A stretch of 64,000 nt of DNA from positions 1 through 64,000 of the forward strand of contig NZ_JAFFZW010000002.1 of the NCBI RefSeq assembly GCF_017826695.1, given 5' to 3'. The DNA is from Pseudomonas alliivorans. Lineage in GTDB: Bacteria; Pseudomonadota; Gammaproteobacteria; Pseudomonadales; Pseudomonadaceae. Below the pieces are notes generated by a model, which worked only from the letters and a program-made list of their open reading frames with translations, was not told the origin of the DNA and did no database searches. This document shows positions 53,617-63,512 of the stretch, piece after piece. Within the stretch, counting starts at the first letter, position 1. The number at the start of each line of letters is the position of its first letter. The position numbers were made by a program, and so were the translations under genes.

Positions 53617-54819
53617 ATGACCGCTGCTTGCCTGATGACCACTTACCAGCCACTTGCCCTGAGCTTCAGTCATGGCGTTGGCACTCGATTGTGGGACCAG
53701 GCAGGTCGCGAGTACCTGGATGCCGTGGCCGGCGTGGCGGTGACCAATGTCGGTCACTCGCATCCGCTGCTGGTCGAAGCTATTCGTGATCAGGCAGGCC
53801 TGCTGCTGCACACGTCCAATCTCTACAGCATTGACTGGCAGCACCGTCTGGCACAAAAGCTGACTGCGCTGTCTGGACTGGATCGGGTGTTTTTCAACAA
53901 TTCAGGTGCCGAGGCCAATGAAACAGCGCTCAAGCTGGCGCGCTTGCACGGCTGGCATAAATACATCGAGCAGCCGTTGGTGGTGGTCATGGAAAACGCG
54001 TTCCACGGGCGTACGCTGGGCACGCTGTGTGCCAGCGACGGGCCTGCGGTACGGTCGGGGTATGGCGTATTGCCGGGGGATTTCGTCAAGGTGCCGTTTG
54101 GTGATCTGGCAGCCTTTGATAAGGCGTGTGACACGTACGGTCACCGCATCAGCGCCCTGCTGGTGGAGCCGATTCAGGGCGAGGGCGGGGCCCGTGTAGC
54201 GCCGCCCGGCTATCTCAAGGCCTTGCGCGAGCGCTGCACAAAGCGTAACTGGCTGCTGATGCTCGACGAAATCCAGACCGGCATGGGCCGTACCGGCAAG
54301 TGGTTCGCGTTTCAACATGAGGGCTTCGTGCCGGATGTCATCACTCTGGCCAAAGGGCTTGGCAACGGCATTCCCATCGGTGCATGCCTGGCGCGGGGCA
54401 AGGCAGCCGAACTGTTCACGCCGGGCAGCCATGGCAGTACGTTTGGTGGTAATCCGCTGGCGTGTCGGGCGGGATGTACGGTCATCGATATCATTGAGCA
54501 GCAGGGTCTGGTGGAAAATGCGCGGCAACAGGGGCAGCTTTTGCTGGAGCGGTTGCAGGACAGATTGAAAGTCCATCCTCTGGTGCTGGAAGTCCGGGGC
54601 AGGGGACTGATGATTGGTATCGAATTGCTACAGGCCATTCCCGAGCTGACGCGGCTGGCCGCGCAGGATCATGGCCTGTTGATCAACGTCACCCGGGGCA
54701 AGGTCATTCGCCTTTTACCGCCGCTTGTGCTGGATGCGGCCGAGGTAGAGCTGATTGTTGACGGGGTTGTCGCGACGCTCGATAGCGCCACTGCCTTGCA
54801 GCAGGAACGCATGGCTTGA
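53617..54819 (+). CDS. Acetylornithine aminotransferase-like class III PLP enzyme
   Basis: The 400-residue aminotransferase transfers an omega-amino group to 2-oxoglutarate. PLP-site features are visible: [51 protein letters not shown] and the Schiff-base Lys in [15 protein letters not shown], then [17 protein letters not shown]. It is closest in pattern to ArgD/AruC. Its setting next to a LysR gene and not arginine genes suggests a catabolic or paralogous role. ATG 53617 has GGAG eight bases upstream. Confidence 0.9.
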   Translation: MTAACLMTTYQPLALSFSHGVGTRLWDQAGREYLDAVAGVAVTNVGHSHPLLVEAIRDQAGLLLHTSNLYSIDWQHRLAQKLTALSGLDRVFFNNSGAEANETALKLARLHGWHKYIEQPLVVVMENAFHGRTLGTLCASDGPAVRSGYGVLPGDFVKVPFGDLAAFDKACDTYGHRISALLVEPIQGEGGARVAPPGYLKALRERCTKRNWLLMLDEIQTGMGRTGKWFAFQHEGFVPDVITLAKGLGNGIPIGACLARGKAAELFTPGSHGSTFGGNPLACRAGCTVIDIIEQQGLVENARQQGQLLLERLQDRLKVHPLVLEVRGRGLMIGIELLQAIPELTRLAAQDHGLLINVTRGKVIRLLPPLVLDAAEVELIVDGVVATLDSATALQQERMA

Positions 54820-54941
54820 TGTGAAGGTTTGAGTGCAGGAGTCATGCCGGGCTGTACCGCAACGACCCATATGCGGTAGAACAGGGGGGCATTGCGTGTG
54901 TCGACGCAATGGCTACCCCATGGATTCAAAAGGAGCCCACC

Positions 54942-55490
54942 ATGTCAATCCGGTCCCTGACCCTCGCCACTCTGTTCGTCGCTGGCGGGCTTGCCGCTGC
55001 CGTCCCCACCCTCGCTGCCGACAGTGACAGCCCGCTGGCGCAGGAGCGCGGCAAGACACGCCCGTTGATCATCATAGCCCCCAGCACGGTCGACCCTACG
55101 CTGGTCAGCATCAAGAAGGCGCTTGACGAGCCTGCCAACCGTGAAGCGTTCGCACAGCGCAACATGGTGTTGTTCACGGTGGTCAACACCATTGGCGAAC
55201 GCAATGGCAAGACCCTGGATGCACAGTCGACGATGGCCTTGATTCGTGAACTCAAACTGGGCGCTGGCGCGAAAACCAAGGTCATTCTGTTGGGCAAGGA
55301 CGGGGAGAAGAAAATCGAGAAGGAAGGGGCCGTCGATCCCAAGGAGATTTTCGCCACCATCGACCAGATGCCGATGCGTGAACGTGAAGCCAGCGCGCCA
55401 CCGCCAGAACCGGAGCCCAAGCCTGCACCCGCCGAGAAGGCCGGAAAACCTGGCAAGGCTGCGCCGGCCGGTAAAACGCTGGACGACTGA
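54942..55490 (+). CDS. Exported DUF4174 domain protein
   Basis: The 182-residue protein has a Sec signal (LATLFVAGGLAAAVPTLAAD), a compact domain with RPLIIIAPSTVDPTLVSIKK, LFTVVNTIGERNGKTLDAQS and TKVILLGKDGEKKIEKEGAV (thioredoxin-like DUF4174), then a Pro/Ala/Lys-rich tail. It should be periplasmic. AAAAGGAG lies seven bases before ATG 54942. Function is unknown. Confidence 0.82.
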   Translation: MSIRSLTLATLFVAGGLAAAVPTLAADSDSPLAQERGKTRPLIIIAPSTVDPTLVSIKKALDEPANREAFAQRNMVLFTVVNTIGERNGKTLDAQSTMALIRELKLGAGAKTKVILLGKDGEKKIEKEGAVDPKEIFATIDQMPMREREASAPPPEPEPKPAPAEKAGKPGKAAPAGKTLDD

Positions 55491-55550
55491 TCCAGTCCCC
55501 GCAACCTCTTATCAGGCAACCTGTAACCTACTGAAGAATCGTAATTTTTT

Positions 55551-55583
55551 GTGGGAGCGGACCGGGCGGCGTTTCGCTCCCAC
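55551..55583. repeat. REP-like palindrome
   Basis: GTGGGAGCG (55551-55559) and CGCTCCCAC (55575-55583) form a 9-bp perfect stem with a 15-base loop. The GGGAGCGGA core is the common Pseudomonas extragenic palindrome type. It lies 60 bp after the DUF4174 gene and is preceded by TTTTTT, so it may also act in termination or mRNA protection. Confidence 0.6.
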
Positions 55584-55710
55584 GAAGTTTGATGCGCGAC
55601 AGCGCCAGGTCGAAGACGTGGCGGGGCTTCCCACAACTAAATGGTCTACTCGGTAAGTTGCACGTTGTTTGATGGGGCGCGGCATCTCTCCCGGCGCTCG
55701 ACCAGCACGG

Positions 55711-56151
55711 TTACTCGCCCCGAATATACTGCTCGAGCTGCTGGATCAGGCTGGCCTGCTCGTTGATGGCTTCCTTGACCAGATCGCCGATAGACAGCAG
55801 GCCCAGCAGTTCGCCTTTTTCCACGACCGGCAGGTGGCGCAAGTGGTTGTCGGTCATGATGCCCATGCAGGTCTCGACGGTCTGTTGCGAGTCCACGGAG
55901 ATCACTTTGCTGCTCATGATTGCGCTCACCGGTGTGCCCACTGACGAACGGCCTTTCAGAATCATCTTGCGTGCGTAGTCACGCTCGCTCACGACGCCCA
56001 CTACCACGCCATCCTCGACCACCGGCAAGGCCCCGATGTTCTTCTCGGCCATCAGCCTGAGTGCATCGAGCACCATCCGATCCGGACCGATGGTATGCAC
56101 CTGCTGGTTATGTTCGGCTTTCAATTTCAACAACTGGGCGACGGTTTTCAT
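55711..56151 (-). CDS. Tandem CBS domain protein
   Basis: The 146-residue protein consists of two CBS domains (VLDALRLMAEKNIGALPVVE, GVVSERDYARKMILKG; TVETCMGIMTDNHLRHLPVV, LLGLLSIGDLVKEAI). Such stand-alone modules bind adenine nucleotides and sense energy state or regulate partners. ATG 56151 has GGAGAG four to five bases upstream. No partner gene is evident. Confidence 0.9.
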   Translation of the reverse strand: MKTVAQLLKLKAEHNQQVHTIGPDRMVLDALRLMAEKNIGALPVVEDGVVVGVVSERDYARKMILKGRSSVGTPVSAIMSSKVISVDSQQTVETCMGIMTDNHLRHLPVVEKGELLGLLSIGDLVKEAINEQASLIQQLEQYIRGE

Positions 56152-56271
56152 GGCGCTCTCCGGTGTGAGTGTGACCCTGTGTCTGGGCACAGTGCTGTCA
56201 TCTACAGAATCGTGCAGTCAGTGCGTTCCGGCAAGCGGCAAAACGACCTCGAACCGACGAGAACCCGACAG

Positions 56272-58854
56272 TCAGCTTATCGACTGGCAAGTCTGAGTCC
56301 GAACGGTGTCCAGAAACGATGCCAGCGGCATGGGCCGGTTCAGGTAGTACCCCTGAGCTTCGTCGCAGCCCAGTGATTGCAGGCACTCAAGTTGACGAGC
56401 GGTTTCGACTCCCTCGGCGGTGATGGTCATCGACAGGCTGCGCCCCAGCTGAATGATGGCCTGAACGATGGAGAGGCTTTGGGTATTGGCGTCGATCTCG
56501 CTGATGAAGCTGCGGTCGATCTTCAAGGTGTCGAAGGGGAACATTTTTAGATAGCTCAGCGACGAGTAGCCCGTGCCGAAGTCGTCCATCGACAGCCTTA
56601 CACCCAGCGTCTTGAGCTCGTTGATCAGCGTCAGGGCCGCCTGTGCGTCGTGAATCATCACGCGCTCGGTCACTTCCAGTTCCAGTCGGTGGCTGGGCAG
56701 ACCGGTCGTTGCCAGCACCTGACGCACCCGCTCCACCAGCCCCGGCGTGCGGAACTCCACGGCAGAGATGTTCACCGACACAAGCAAGGCACTGTCCCAG
56801 GCGGCTGCATCGCGGCAGGCGCGATGCAGCACCCAGTCACTCAGTGACAGGATCAGACCGTTCTCTTCAGCCAGGCCAATGAACTGATCCGGCATGCACA
56901 GGCCCAGTGTCGGGTGCTCCCAGCGAATCAGCGCTTCGGCGCCGCAGATTTTCCCGCTGTGCACGTCATGGCGTGGCTGATAGCGCAGCGTGAACTCATC
57001 GTTTCCGATCGCCACACGCAGGCTTTTTTCCATTTCGCGCAGTTGAGTGATACGCGTGCTCATGATGGGTTCGTAGAAACGCCAGGTATTGCGACCCTCC
57101 TTTTTGGCCTGATACAGGGCCAGGTCTGAAAACCGGATCAGGTCCTGACTTTCATGGGTATGCAGGGGGCACACTGCGATACCGATACTCAAGCCAATGA
57201 ACACTTCCTGACTGTTGATCGTAAAAGGCCTGCGGATGTGTCGTATCAGTCGTTCGCATAAGCGCTCGACGTCTTCCTCGGTGGCGAGGCTGGTGGCAAC
57301 CATGAGGAACTCGTCGCCACCTTGCCTTGCCAGCAGCCCAAAAGGAGGCAGGCACTGTGACAGCCGTTCGGCGACCTCACGCAACACACTGTCACCCGCA
57401 CTGTGTCCGAACACGTCGTTGATGGGTTTGAAGCTGTCCAGATCCAGGTTCAGCATGGTGACCGTCGAACCTGGCTCGGTGCGCTGTTCGAAGGTACGAG
57501 TCAGGAACGCCTGCATCTGGGTGCGATTGGGAAGGCCGGTCAGGGCATCATGCTGAGACAGGTGGAACAGTCGCGACTGCGTTTCCACTTCACGGGTGAT
57601 GTCAGAGGCAATCCCCAGGTAGCCCTTGATCTGCCCATCGAGCACGATCGGCCTGGCGGCAATGTTGCTGATACGGACGGCTCCCTGTAACGAGTAATGC
57701 GTACAACGCAACACAGCGCGCTCGTCCATGGGGCGTTCAAGACGAATCCAGTCGGCCAGTGACTGGGTCTCACAGGACAACAACTGAGTCAGACTGCGCC
57801 CCGTCCAGGGATGCGATGCATGTCCGGTGACGCGTGTGAATCGCTCGGAAAGATAGGTGATGCGCAACTCGGCGTCGGTTTCCCAGACCCAGTCCGATGC
57901 GCTTTCGGCCACGTTGCGAAAACGCTCTTCGCTGCTGAGCAGTGCTGCCCGGCTGTGAGTGATGAGCTCAAACTGCCGGTCCATCAGTTCAGCGGCTCTG
58001 ATGGTCTTGCGGGTGACACGTCGGGCGATGAGAATCAACGTCGCCAGACAGGTAAGCAGAACGGGGAGCAAACCGCCCACCAGCTTCATGCCAGGCTGCT
58101 CAGGGTCCCAGCGCAACAAAACGCCCGAGGCAATTTCCAGCGAGGGAAAACGCGCCGCATCTTCGGCGTCGGCGGCCTCGCGTAACCCCTGAATACCGTA
58201 TTGCAGCCCCATCTCCCGCAATTTTTCAGGTGTGAGTCTGTAACCCAGCACCAGTATCGATTGAATGGAGTCCGTCTGTTGGACCTGCTCATCGCCGCCG
58301 GTCGTCAACGGCGCAGCGATCAGCAGCACCGGGACATGATCCACCTGTCGAATTTGCGTGAAGACATCGCCTTCGCCTTGCTCGCGCGCCTGTTCAATGA
58401 ACTGATCCTGACGGCTGTCCAGCCAGTCATTCAGTTGCAGCGTTACCCGCTCACCGTTGACCACAGAGTAAACCGTCTGCTCGTGGCCATCGACGGCAAA
58501 AACCCCTTCGAACTGGAAATCGTTGTAGAGCGAAGCGCCCAGATTGTTGCGCGTGTACGCCCATTCGGCATCGACGTTGATGTGAAGATGTTTGTAGGCA
58601 TCGCCCCAGAAGGCGTAGTCCTTGAAATTCGCGATCAGGGTCTTTTCCCGGGACTGCCAGACTTTCTCGACCAGATGCCGGCTCTGCAAGGCGGCGCTGT
58701 GGTTCAACTGATGGGCGATGTAGAACAGTGAGATAAACGCCACGAGCGACAACGCACCCAGCATGCCTCCCATGGTGCCGAGTGTGCGTCGTGCCAGAGA
58801 GGTGTTGCTGGTCGGCGTCCCGGGCAGAGGGTCGAGCGATTCGAACGATTTCAT
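56272..58854 (-). CDS. CHASE4-PAS-GGDEF-EAL cyclic-di-GMP enzyme
   Basis: The 860-residue protein has a membrane helix (GALSLVAFISLFYIAHQL), a periplasmic CHASE4-like sensor (about 45-240; KDYAFWGDAYKHLHINVDAE), a second helix (LLPVLLTCLATLILIARRV) and a PAS/PAC domain (about 315-435). GGDEF follows (active-site RQGGDEF; NDVFGHSAGDSVLREVAERL), then EAL (GAEALIRWEHPTLG; VSVNISAVEFR; ELEVTERVM; MDDFGTGYSSLSYLK; EGVET). Both the cyclase and phosphodiesterase catalytic residues look intact, so its net activity cannot be predicted. ATG 58854 is chosen at MKSFESL. Confidence 0.92.
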   Translation of the reverse strand: MKSFESLDPLPGTPTSNTSLARRTLGTMGGMLGALSLVAFISLFYIAHQLNHSAALQSRHLVEKVWQSREKTLIANFKDYAFWGDAYKHLHINVDAEWAYTRNNLGASLYNDFQFEGVFAVDGHEQTVYSVVNGERVTLQLNDWLDSRQDQFIEQAREQGEGDVFTQIRQVDHVPVLLIAAPLTTGGDEQVQQTDSIQSILVLGYRLTPEKLREMGLQYGIQGLREAADAEDAARFPSLEIASGVLLRWDPEQPGMKLVGGLLPVLLTCLATLILIARRVTRKTIRAAELMDRQFELITHSRAALLSSEERFRNVAESASDWVWETDAELRITYLSERFTRVTGHASHPWTGRSLTQLLSCETQSLADWIRLERPMDERAVLRCTHYSLQGAVRISNIAARPIVLDGQIKGYLGIASDITREVETQSRLFHLSQHDALTGLPNRTQMQAFLTRTFEQRTEPGSTVTMLNLDLDSFKPINDVFGHSAGDSVLREVAERLSQCLPPFGLLARQGGDEFLMVATSLATEEDVERLCERLIRHIRRPFTINSQEVFIGLSIGIAVCPLHTHESQDLIRFSDLALYQAKKEGRNTWRFYEPIMSTRITQLREMEKSLRVAIGNDEFTLRYQPRHDVHSGKICGAEALIRWEHPTLGLCMPDQFIGLAEENGLILSLSDWVLHRACRDAAAWDSALLVSVNISAVEFRTPGLVERVRQVLATTGLPSHRLELEVTERVMIHDAQAALTLINELKTLGVRLSMDDFGTGYSSLSYLKMFPFDTLKIDRSFISEIDANTQSLSIVQAIIQLGRSLSMTITAEGVETARQLECLQSLGCDEAQGYYLNRPMPLASFLDTVRTQTCQSIS

Positions 58855-59096
58855 TACTGCTATTCCATGGTCAATAGCACCGACGTCGCGGCCATGAGCC
58901 GCCACAGCCGACGAGCGAGGAAAAACGCCTCACGTAGCGACGCCTCAGACGCCAGCTTTGACGTCGAGTCCATGGTCAGGACGTCATATCGGGCTATCGG
59001 CGGCGGCAAATGTTTCTTGAACCGACCGTCAGGCGCGCCTTTGCGACCATAGCCACGTAGAATCAGGCGCTGAATCGTCTGATCGAGGTTGCACCG

Positions 59097-61460
59097 TTGG
59101 ATTTACAGCAGGGCTTCATCCTGAGTCGGCATTGGCAGGACACGCCCGCCGGGACAGAAGTCGATTTCTGGCTGGCAACCGATGACGGTCCGCGTCACAT
59201 CCGTCTGCCATGCCAGCCTTCCGTCGCGTTCATTCCCGCCGAACAGCAGGAGCGCGCCCGGGCATTGTTGCGGACCGAGCGCGGTGTGGAGGTGCGGCCG
59301 CTGCAATTGAGTGATTTCCGTCACCGGCCGGTACTGGGTGTGTACTGCCAGCAGCATCGACAACTGATTAACATCGAAAAGCTGCTGCGCAAAGGCAATG
59401 TCGATGTCTACGAAGCCGACATTCGTCCGCCCGAGCGCTACCTGATGGAGCGCTTCATCACCGCGCCCGTGCAGTTCGGTGGCACGGCGAACGCTGACGG
59501 CGTGCTTTGCAATGCGCAGATCAGACCCGACGCCGATTATCGCCCCCGGTTGAAACTGGTGTCGCTGGACATTGAGACCACCGCGCGCGGCGAGCTGTAT
59601 TCAATTGCGCTGGAAGGCTGTGGTCAGCGCCAGGTGTACATGCTGGGACCGGCCAACGGCGGCAGCGAGGCGCTGGACTTTCAACTCGAGTATTGCGAGA
59701 CCCGCGCCCAGTTGCTGGAGCGGCTGAACGAATGGCTGGCCTTGCATGATCCTGACGCGATCATCGGCTGGAACGTGGTCCAGTTCGACCTGCGCGTCTT
59801 GCACGAACATGCCCAACGCCTGAACGTGCCGCTCAAGCTGGGTCGTGGCGGAGAGAGCATGGGCTGGCGCGAGCACGGCAGCCGTAATAATCATTTCTAT
59901 GCCGACATCAGCGGGCGCCTTGTCATCGACGGAATCGAAGCGCTGCGTTCCGCGACCTGGAGCTTCCCTTCGTTCAGCCTTGAGAACGTCGCCCAGACCC
60001 TGCTGGGCGAGGGCAAGGCCATCAGCACGCCGTACCAGCGTATGGATGAAATCAACCGCATGTTCGCCGAGGACAAGCCGGCGCTGGCGCGTTACAACAT
60101 CAAGGACTGCGAGCTGGTCACGCGAATCTTCGCCAAGACCCAGTTGCTGACCTTCTTGCTGGAGCGCGCCACGGTGACCGGACTGCCAGCCGACCGCAGC
60201 GGTGGTTCGGTCGCGGCTTTCTGCCATTTGTACATGCCGCTGATGCACCGCCAGGGCTTTGTGGCGCCCAATCTGGGCGAGCGCCTGCCGGAGGCCAGCC
60301 CTGGCGGGTTTGTCATGGACTCGCAGCCGGGACTTTACGAGTCAGTGCTGGTGCTGGATTACAAGAGCCTGTATCCGTCGATCATCCGCACCTTTCTCAT
60401 CGACCCGGTCGGCCTTATCGAAGGCCTTCGTCACCCTGACGACAGTGAGTCGGTGCCGGGTTATCGTGGCGCGCGCTTTTCTCGTACGCGGCACAGCCTG
60501 CCTGCCATTGTCGAACGGGTCTGGCAGGGGCGCGAAACGGCCAAGCGTGAGCACAACGCGCCGCTGTCCCAGGCACTGAAAATCATCATGAACGCGTTCT
60601 ACGGCGTATTGGGTTCGAGTGGCTGTCGGTTCTTCGACCCCCGACTGGCGTCATCCATTACCCTGCGCGGCCATGAAATCATGCTCAAGACCCGCGAGCT
60701 GATCCAGGCGCAGGGTTACACGGTGATCTATGGCGACACGGATTCGACGTTTGTCTGGCTCGGCCGTCCTCATGGTCAGGAAGAAGCCGCCACCATCGGC
60801 AAGGCGCTGGTCGGGCTGGTCAACGACTGGTGGCGCGAACATTTGCGCATCACGTACGCGCTGGACAGCGCTCTTGAGCTGCAATACGAAACCCACTTCA
60901 AGCGTTTTCTGATGCCGACTGTTCGCGGTGCAGAGGAGGGCAGCAAAAAACGTTATGCCGGGCTGGTCACCCGAGCCGACGGCAGCGAAGAGATGGTCTA
61001 CAAGGGACTGGAAACCGTTCGTACCGACTGGTCGCCACTGGCCCAGCAGTTCCAGCAGCAATTGTATCTGCGAATCTTCAAGCGTCAGCCGTATCAGGAC
61101 TATGTGCGTGACTACGTACGGCGAACGCTTTCAGGCGAGCTGGATGACCTGCTGATCTACCGCAAACGCCTGCGCCGCAAGCTGGACGACTATCAGCGCA
61201 ACGTACCGCCCCACGTGCGTGCGGCGCGCCTGGCCGACGAGTACAACGACCAGCAGCGCCGTCCGCGCCAGTATCAGAGCGGCGGCTGGATCAGCTACGT
61301 GATGACCGTTGCCGGGCCGGAGCCTCTGGAAATCCGCACGGCGCCTATCGATTACGACCACTATGTCACCCGCCAGCTTCAACCGCTGGCCGATGCCATC
61401 CTGCCGTTCGTGGATGATGACTTCGCTACGCTGATCGGTGGGCAACTGGGGTTGTTCTAG
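59097..61460 (+). CDS. polB: DNA polymerase II (family B)
   Basis: The 787-residue polymerase has exonuclease motifs [15 protein letters not shown] (Exo I), [10 protein letters not shown] (Exo II) and YNIKDCELV (Exo III). It also has polymerase motifs [17 protein letters not shown] (A), [20 protein letters not shown] (B) and [10 protein letters not shown] (C). It acts in repair and translesion synthesis, typically SOS-induced. The start is TTG at 59097 with GAGG about 8 bases upstream; no suitable ATG exists near the family N-terminus ([12 protein letters not shown]). No LexA box was identified. Confidence 0.95.
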   Translation: MDLQQGFILSRHWQDTPAGTEVDFWLATDDGPRHIRLPCQPSVAFIPAEQQERARALLRTERGVEVRPLQLSDFRHRPVLGVYCQQHRQLINIEKLLRKGNVDVYEADIRPPERYLMERFITAPVQFGGTANADGVLCNAQIRPDADYRPRLKLVSLDIETTARGELYSIALEGCGQRQVYMLGPANGGSEALDFQLEYCETRAQLLERLNEWLALHDPDAIIGWNVVQFDLRVLHEHAQRLNVPLKLGRGGESMGWREHGSRNNHFYADISGRLVIDGIEALRSATWSFPSFSLENVAQTLLGEGKAISTPYQRMDEINRMFAEDKPALARYNIKDCELVTRIFAKTQLLTFLLERATVTGLPADRSGGSVAAFCHLYMPLMHRQGFVAPNLGERLPEASPGGFVMDSQPGLYESVLVLDYKSLYPSIIRTFLIDPVGLIEGLRHPDDSESVPGYRGARFSRTRHSLPAIVERVWQGRETAKREHNAPLSQALKIIMNAFYGVLGSSGCRFFDPRLASSITLRGHEIMLKTRELIQAQGYTVIYGDTDSTFVWLGRPHGQEEAATIGKALVGLVNDWWREHLRITYALDSALELQYETHFKRFLMPTVRGAEEGSKKRYAGLVTRADGSEEMVYKGLETVRTDWSPLAQQFQQQLYLRIFKRQPYQDYVRDYVRRTLSGELDDLLIYRKRLRRKLDDYQRNVPPHVRAARLADEYNDQQRRPRQYQSGGWISYVMTVAGPEPLEIRTAPIDYDHYVTRQLQPLADAILPFVDDDFATLIGGQLGLF

Positions 61461-61519
61461 CGAGTGAATGTTGATCGACTTTCCACCCAACATGATTCAA
61501 CGCTGTACAAGGATTCAAC

Positions 61520-62500
61520 GTGAGCAGAGAGCAATTGGAGCAACAACAGATTCCGATCTACTTGATCGCCGTGCTGGTGGCGGCTGCAGGCGGACTTTTC
61601 GCGCCTGTCGCGTCGCAGGCATTGAGTACACTGGTAACCCCTGCGATTGCCGTGCTCATGTACGCGATGTTCCTGCAGATCCCGTTTCTGGACCTGCGTC
61701 AGGCGCTGAGCAACAAACGTTTCATGCTCGCGCTGCTGATCGCAAACTTTCTGGTGATTCCGCTGTTGGTCTGGCTGCTGACCCGTGCGCTCAGCGAACA
61801 CACGGCCATTATGGTGGGGGCCTTGCTGGTGCTGTTGACGCCTTGCATCGATTACGTCGTGGTGTTCACGCATCTGGGAAAGGGTGATTCCAGACTTGTC
61901 CTGACCGCCACGCCTTTGCTGCTTCTACTGCAACTGTTGCTGCTGCCGCTGTACCTGGCGTTGATGCTGGGCAGCGAGTCGTCGGTGGCGATTGCCATCA
62001 GCCCCTTCGTCGAGGCGTTTCTGGTGTTGATCGTTCTGCCGTTGGTGCTGGCTGTTCTCACCGCTGCCGGGGTCAGGCGATCATCCATTGTGACGCGCTG
62101 GAACAATGCGTGGGCGTGGATGCCGGTACCGGCGATGGCCGCGGTTCTTGTGGTGGTGATCGGTTCGCAGATGGCATCGGTGGTGAGCAGCCTCGACCGG
62201 TTGCTGCCCGTTATTCCGGTGTACCTGGCGTTCATGGTGCTGGCACCGCTGGCAGGCGCGCTGGTGGCCAGGGCCTTCAGGCTGCCTGCACCCAGTGCCA
62301 GATCGGTGGCCTTCAGTGCGTCAACACGCAATTCGCTGGTGGTCCTGCCGTTGGCTCTGGCATTGCCGGATGGAATCAGGGAGCTGGCGGCGGCGGCCGT
62401 CATCACCCAGACGCTGATCGAACTGGTGAGCGAATTGATCTACATCCGTGTGATTCCGGCGTTGATCCGCGACGCTGAGCAGACTGAAACCGTCAGCTGA
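61520..62500 (+). CDS. Bile acid:sodium symporter / ACR3-like transporter
   Basis: The 326-residue membrane protein has about ten helices in the BASS/ACR3 fold (VTPAIAVLMYAMFLQIPFLD; LLTPCIDYVVVFTHLGKGDS; VAFSASTRNSLVVLPLALAL). The conserved Cys in LLTPCIDYVV matches the ACR3 arsenite-efflux Cys region. No arsR or arsC is adjacent, so arsenite export is only one possibility beside organic-anion transport. The GTG start at 61520 has AAGGA six bases upstream. Confidence 0.85.
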   Translation: MSREQLEQQQIPIYLIAVLVAAAGGLFAPVASQALSTLVTPAIAVLMYAMFLQIPFLDLRQALSNKRFMLALLIANFLVIPLLVWLLTRALSEHTAIMVGALLVLLTPCIDYVVVFTHLGKGDSRLVLTATPLLLLLQLLLLPLYLALMLGSESSVAIAISPFVEAFLVLIVLPLVLAVLTAAGVRRSSIVTRWNNAWAWMPVPAMAAVLVVVIGSQMASVVSSLDRLLPVIPVYLAFMVLAPLAGALVARAFRLPAPSARSVAFSASTRNSLVVLPLALALPDGIRELAAAAVITQTLIELVSELIYIRVIPALIRDAEQTETVS

Positions 62501-62504
62501 CTCT

Positions 62505-63353
62505 TCATCGGGACTGAGCCAGTTCTTCGGCGAGCAGCGGCAGCAATTGTTCACACGGCGCTTCGATCTTCATGTCCAGCAATTCGTCGGCGCGAGTCGT
62601 GCCGTGGTTGATGGCGATGATCGGTTTGCCCTGTTCGGCCATGGCCTTGCACAGCCGAAATGCCGACCAGGCCATCAGTGACGTGCCGACCACCAGCAAG
62701 CCTTCGGCCTGTCCGGCGCTGAACATGGCTTTCGCTGCGGTGGGCGGGGCGACGTTCTCGCCGAAGAACACCACGTCAGGCTTGAGCCGGTCGCCTTGGC
62801 AGTGAGGGCAGGGCGGTACCTTGAAGCCGGCTTCGAAAGCCGGGTCCAGCAGCGTGTCGCCATCCGGTGCCTGAACGGCATGGATGCCGAGCAGGTAAGG
62901 GTTCTGCTCCAGCATCACGTCCTGAATCGCTGCTCGGTCGTGACGCTGATGACAATCCAGACACAGCACCCGATGGAGGCTGCCGTGCAGCTCAATGACT
63001 TCAGGGCTTCCTGCCTGGGTGTGCAAGGCGTCTACGTTCTGGGTTATCAACCCGGTAATGGCGTGACTGTTCTGCAGGTGAGCCAACGCCTGATGCGCAG
63101 CATTGGGCTGCGCCGCACGGATTCTCGGCCAGCCCAGCATGGCCCGCGCCCAATAGCGCTGACGGGCTGCCGGGTTGTTGACGAACTCCTGGTACATCAT
63201 CGGCTGTTTGCCGCGCCGGACCCCATCCTTGTCGCGGTAGTCGGGGATGCCGGACGCGGTGCTGATACCCGCTCCTGTGATCACCAGAAACGGCCGTTCG
63301 GCCATGTGCCGGCCAAGGGCGTCGAGCTGTTCGCGGGCGTGGCTGTCCAGCAT
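62505..63353 (-). CDS. NAD-dependent protein deacylase, Sir2 family
   Basis: The 282-residue sirtuin removes acyl groups from lysines using NAD. Motifs are intact: GAGISTASGIPDYRD, LITQNVDALHTQAGS with the catalytic His in IELHGSLHRVLC, two Cys pairs for zinc (CLDC and CPHC) and VVGTSLMAWSAFRL. It is convergent with the transporter gene, stops 4 bp apart. The substrate range (deacetylase or other acyl) is not resolved. Confidence 0.92.
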   Translation of the reverse strand: MLDSHAREQLDALGRHMAERPFLVITGAGISTASGIPDYRDKDGVRRGKQPMMYQEFVNNPAARQRYWARAMLGWPRIRAAQPNAAHQALAHLQNSHAITGLITQNVDALHTQAGSPEVIELHGSLHRVLCLDCHQRHDRAAIQDVMLEQNPYLLGIHAVQAPDGDTLLDPAFEAGFKVPPCPHCQGDRLKPDVVFFGENVAPPTAAKAMFSAGQAEGLLVVGTSLMAWSAFRLCKAMAEQGKPIIAINHGTTRADELLDMKIEAPCEQLLPLLAEELAQSR

Positions 63354-63512
63354 GTCAAACCTCGGGTGGTCGGCAGGTCATGAAGGTGACATTACCATCA
63401 AATGCATGGTTCGCCTGGCCGGTGGATCCGCTTGAATGGACTGCGGGCTGTTGTCCTGCCACGCCGTTGCATGCGACCTTTGCCGACTGACAAGCACACA
63501 AGGAAGCTTTGA

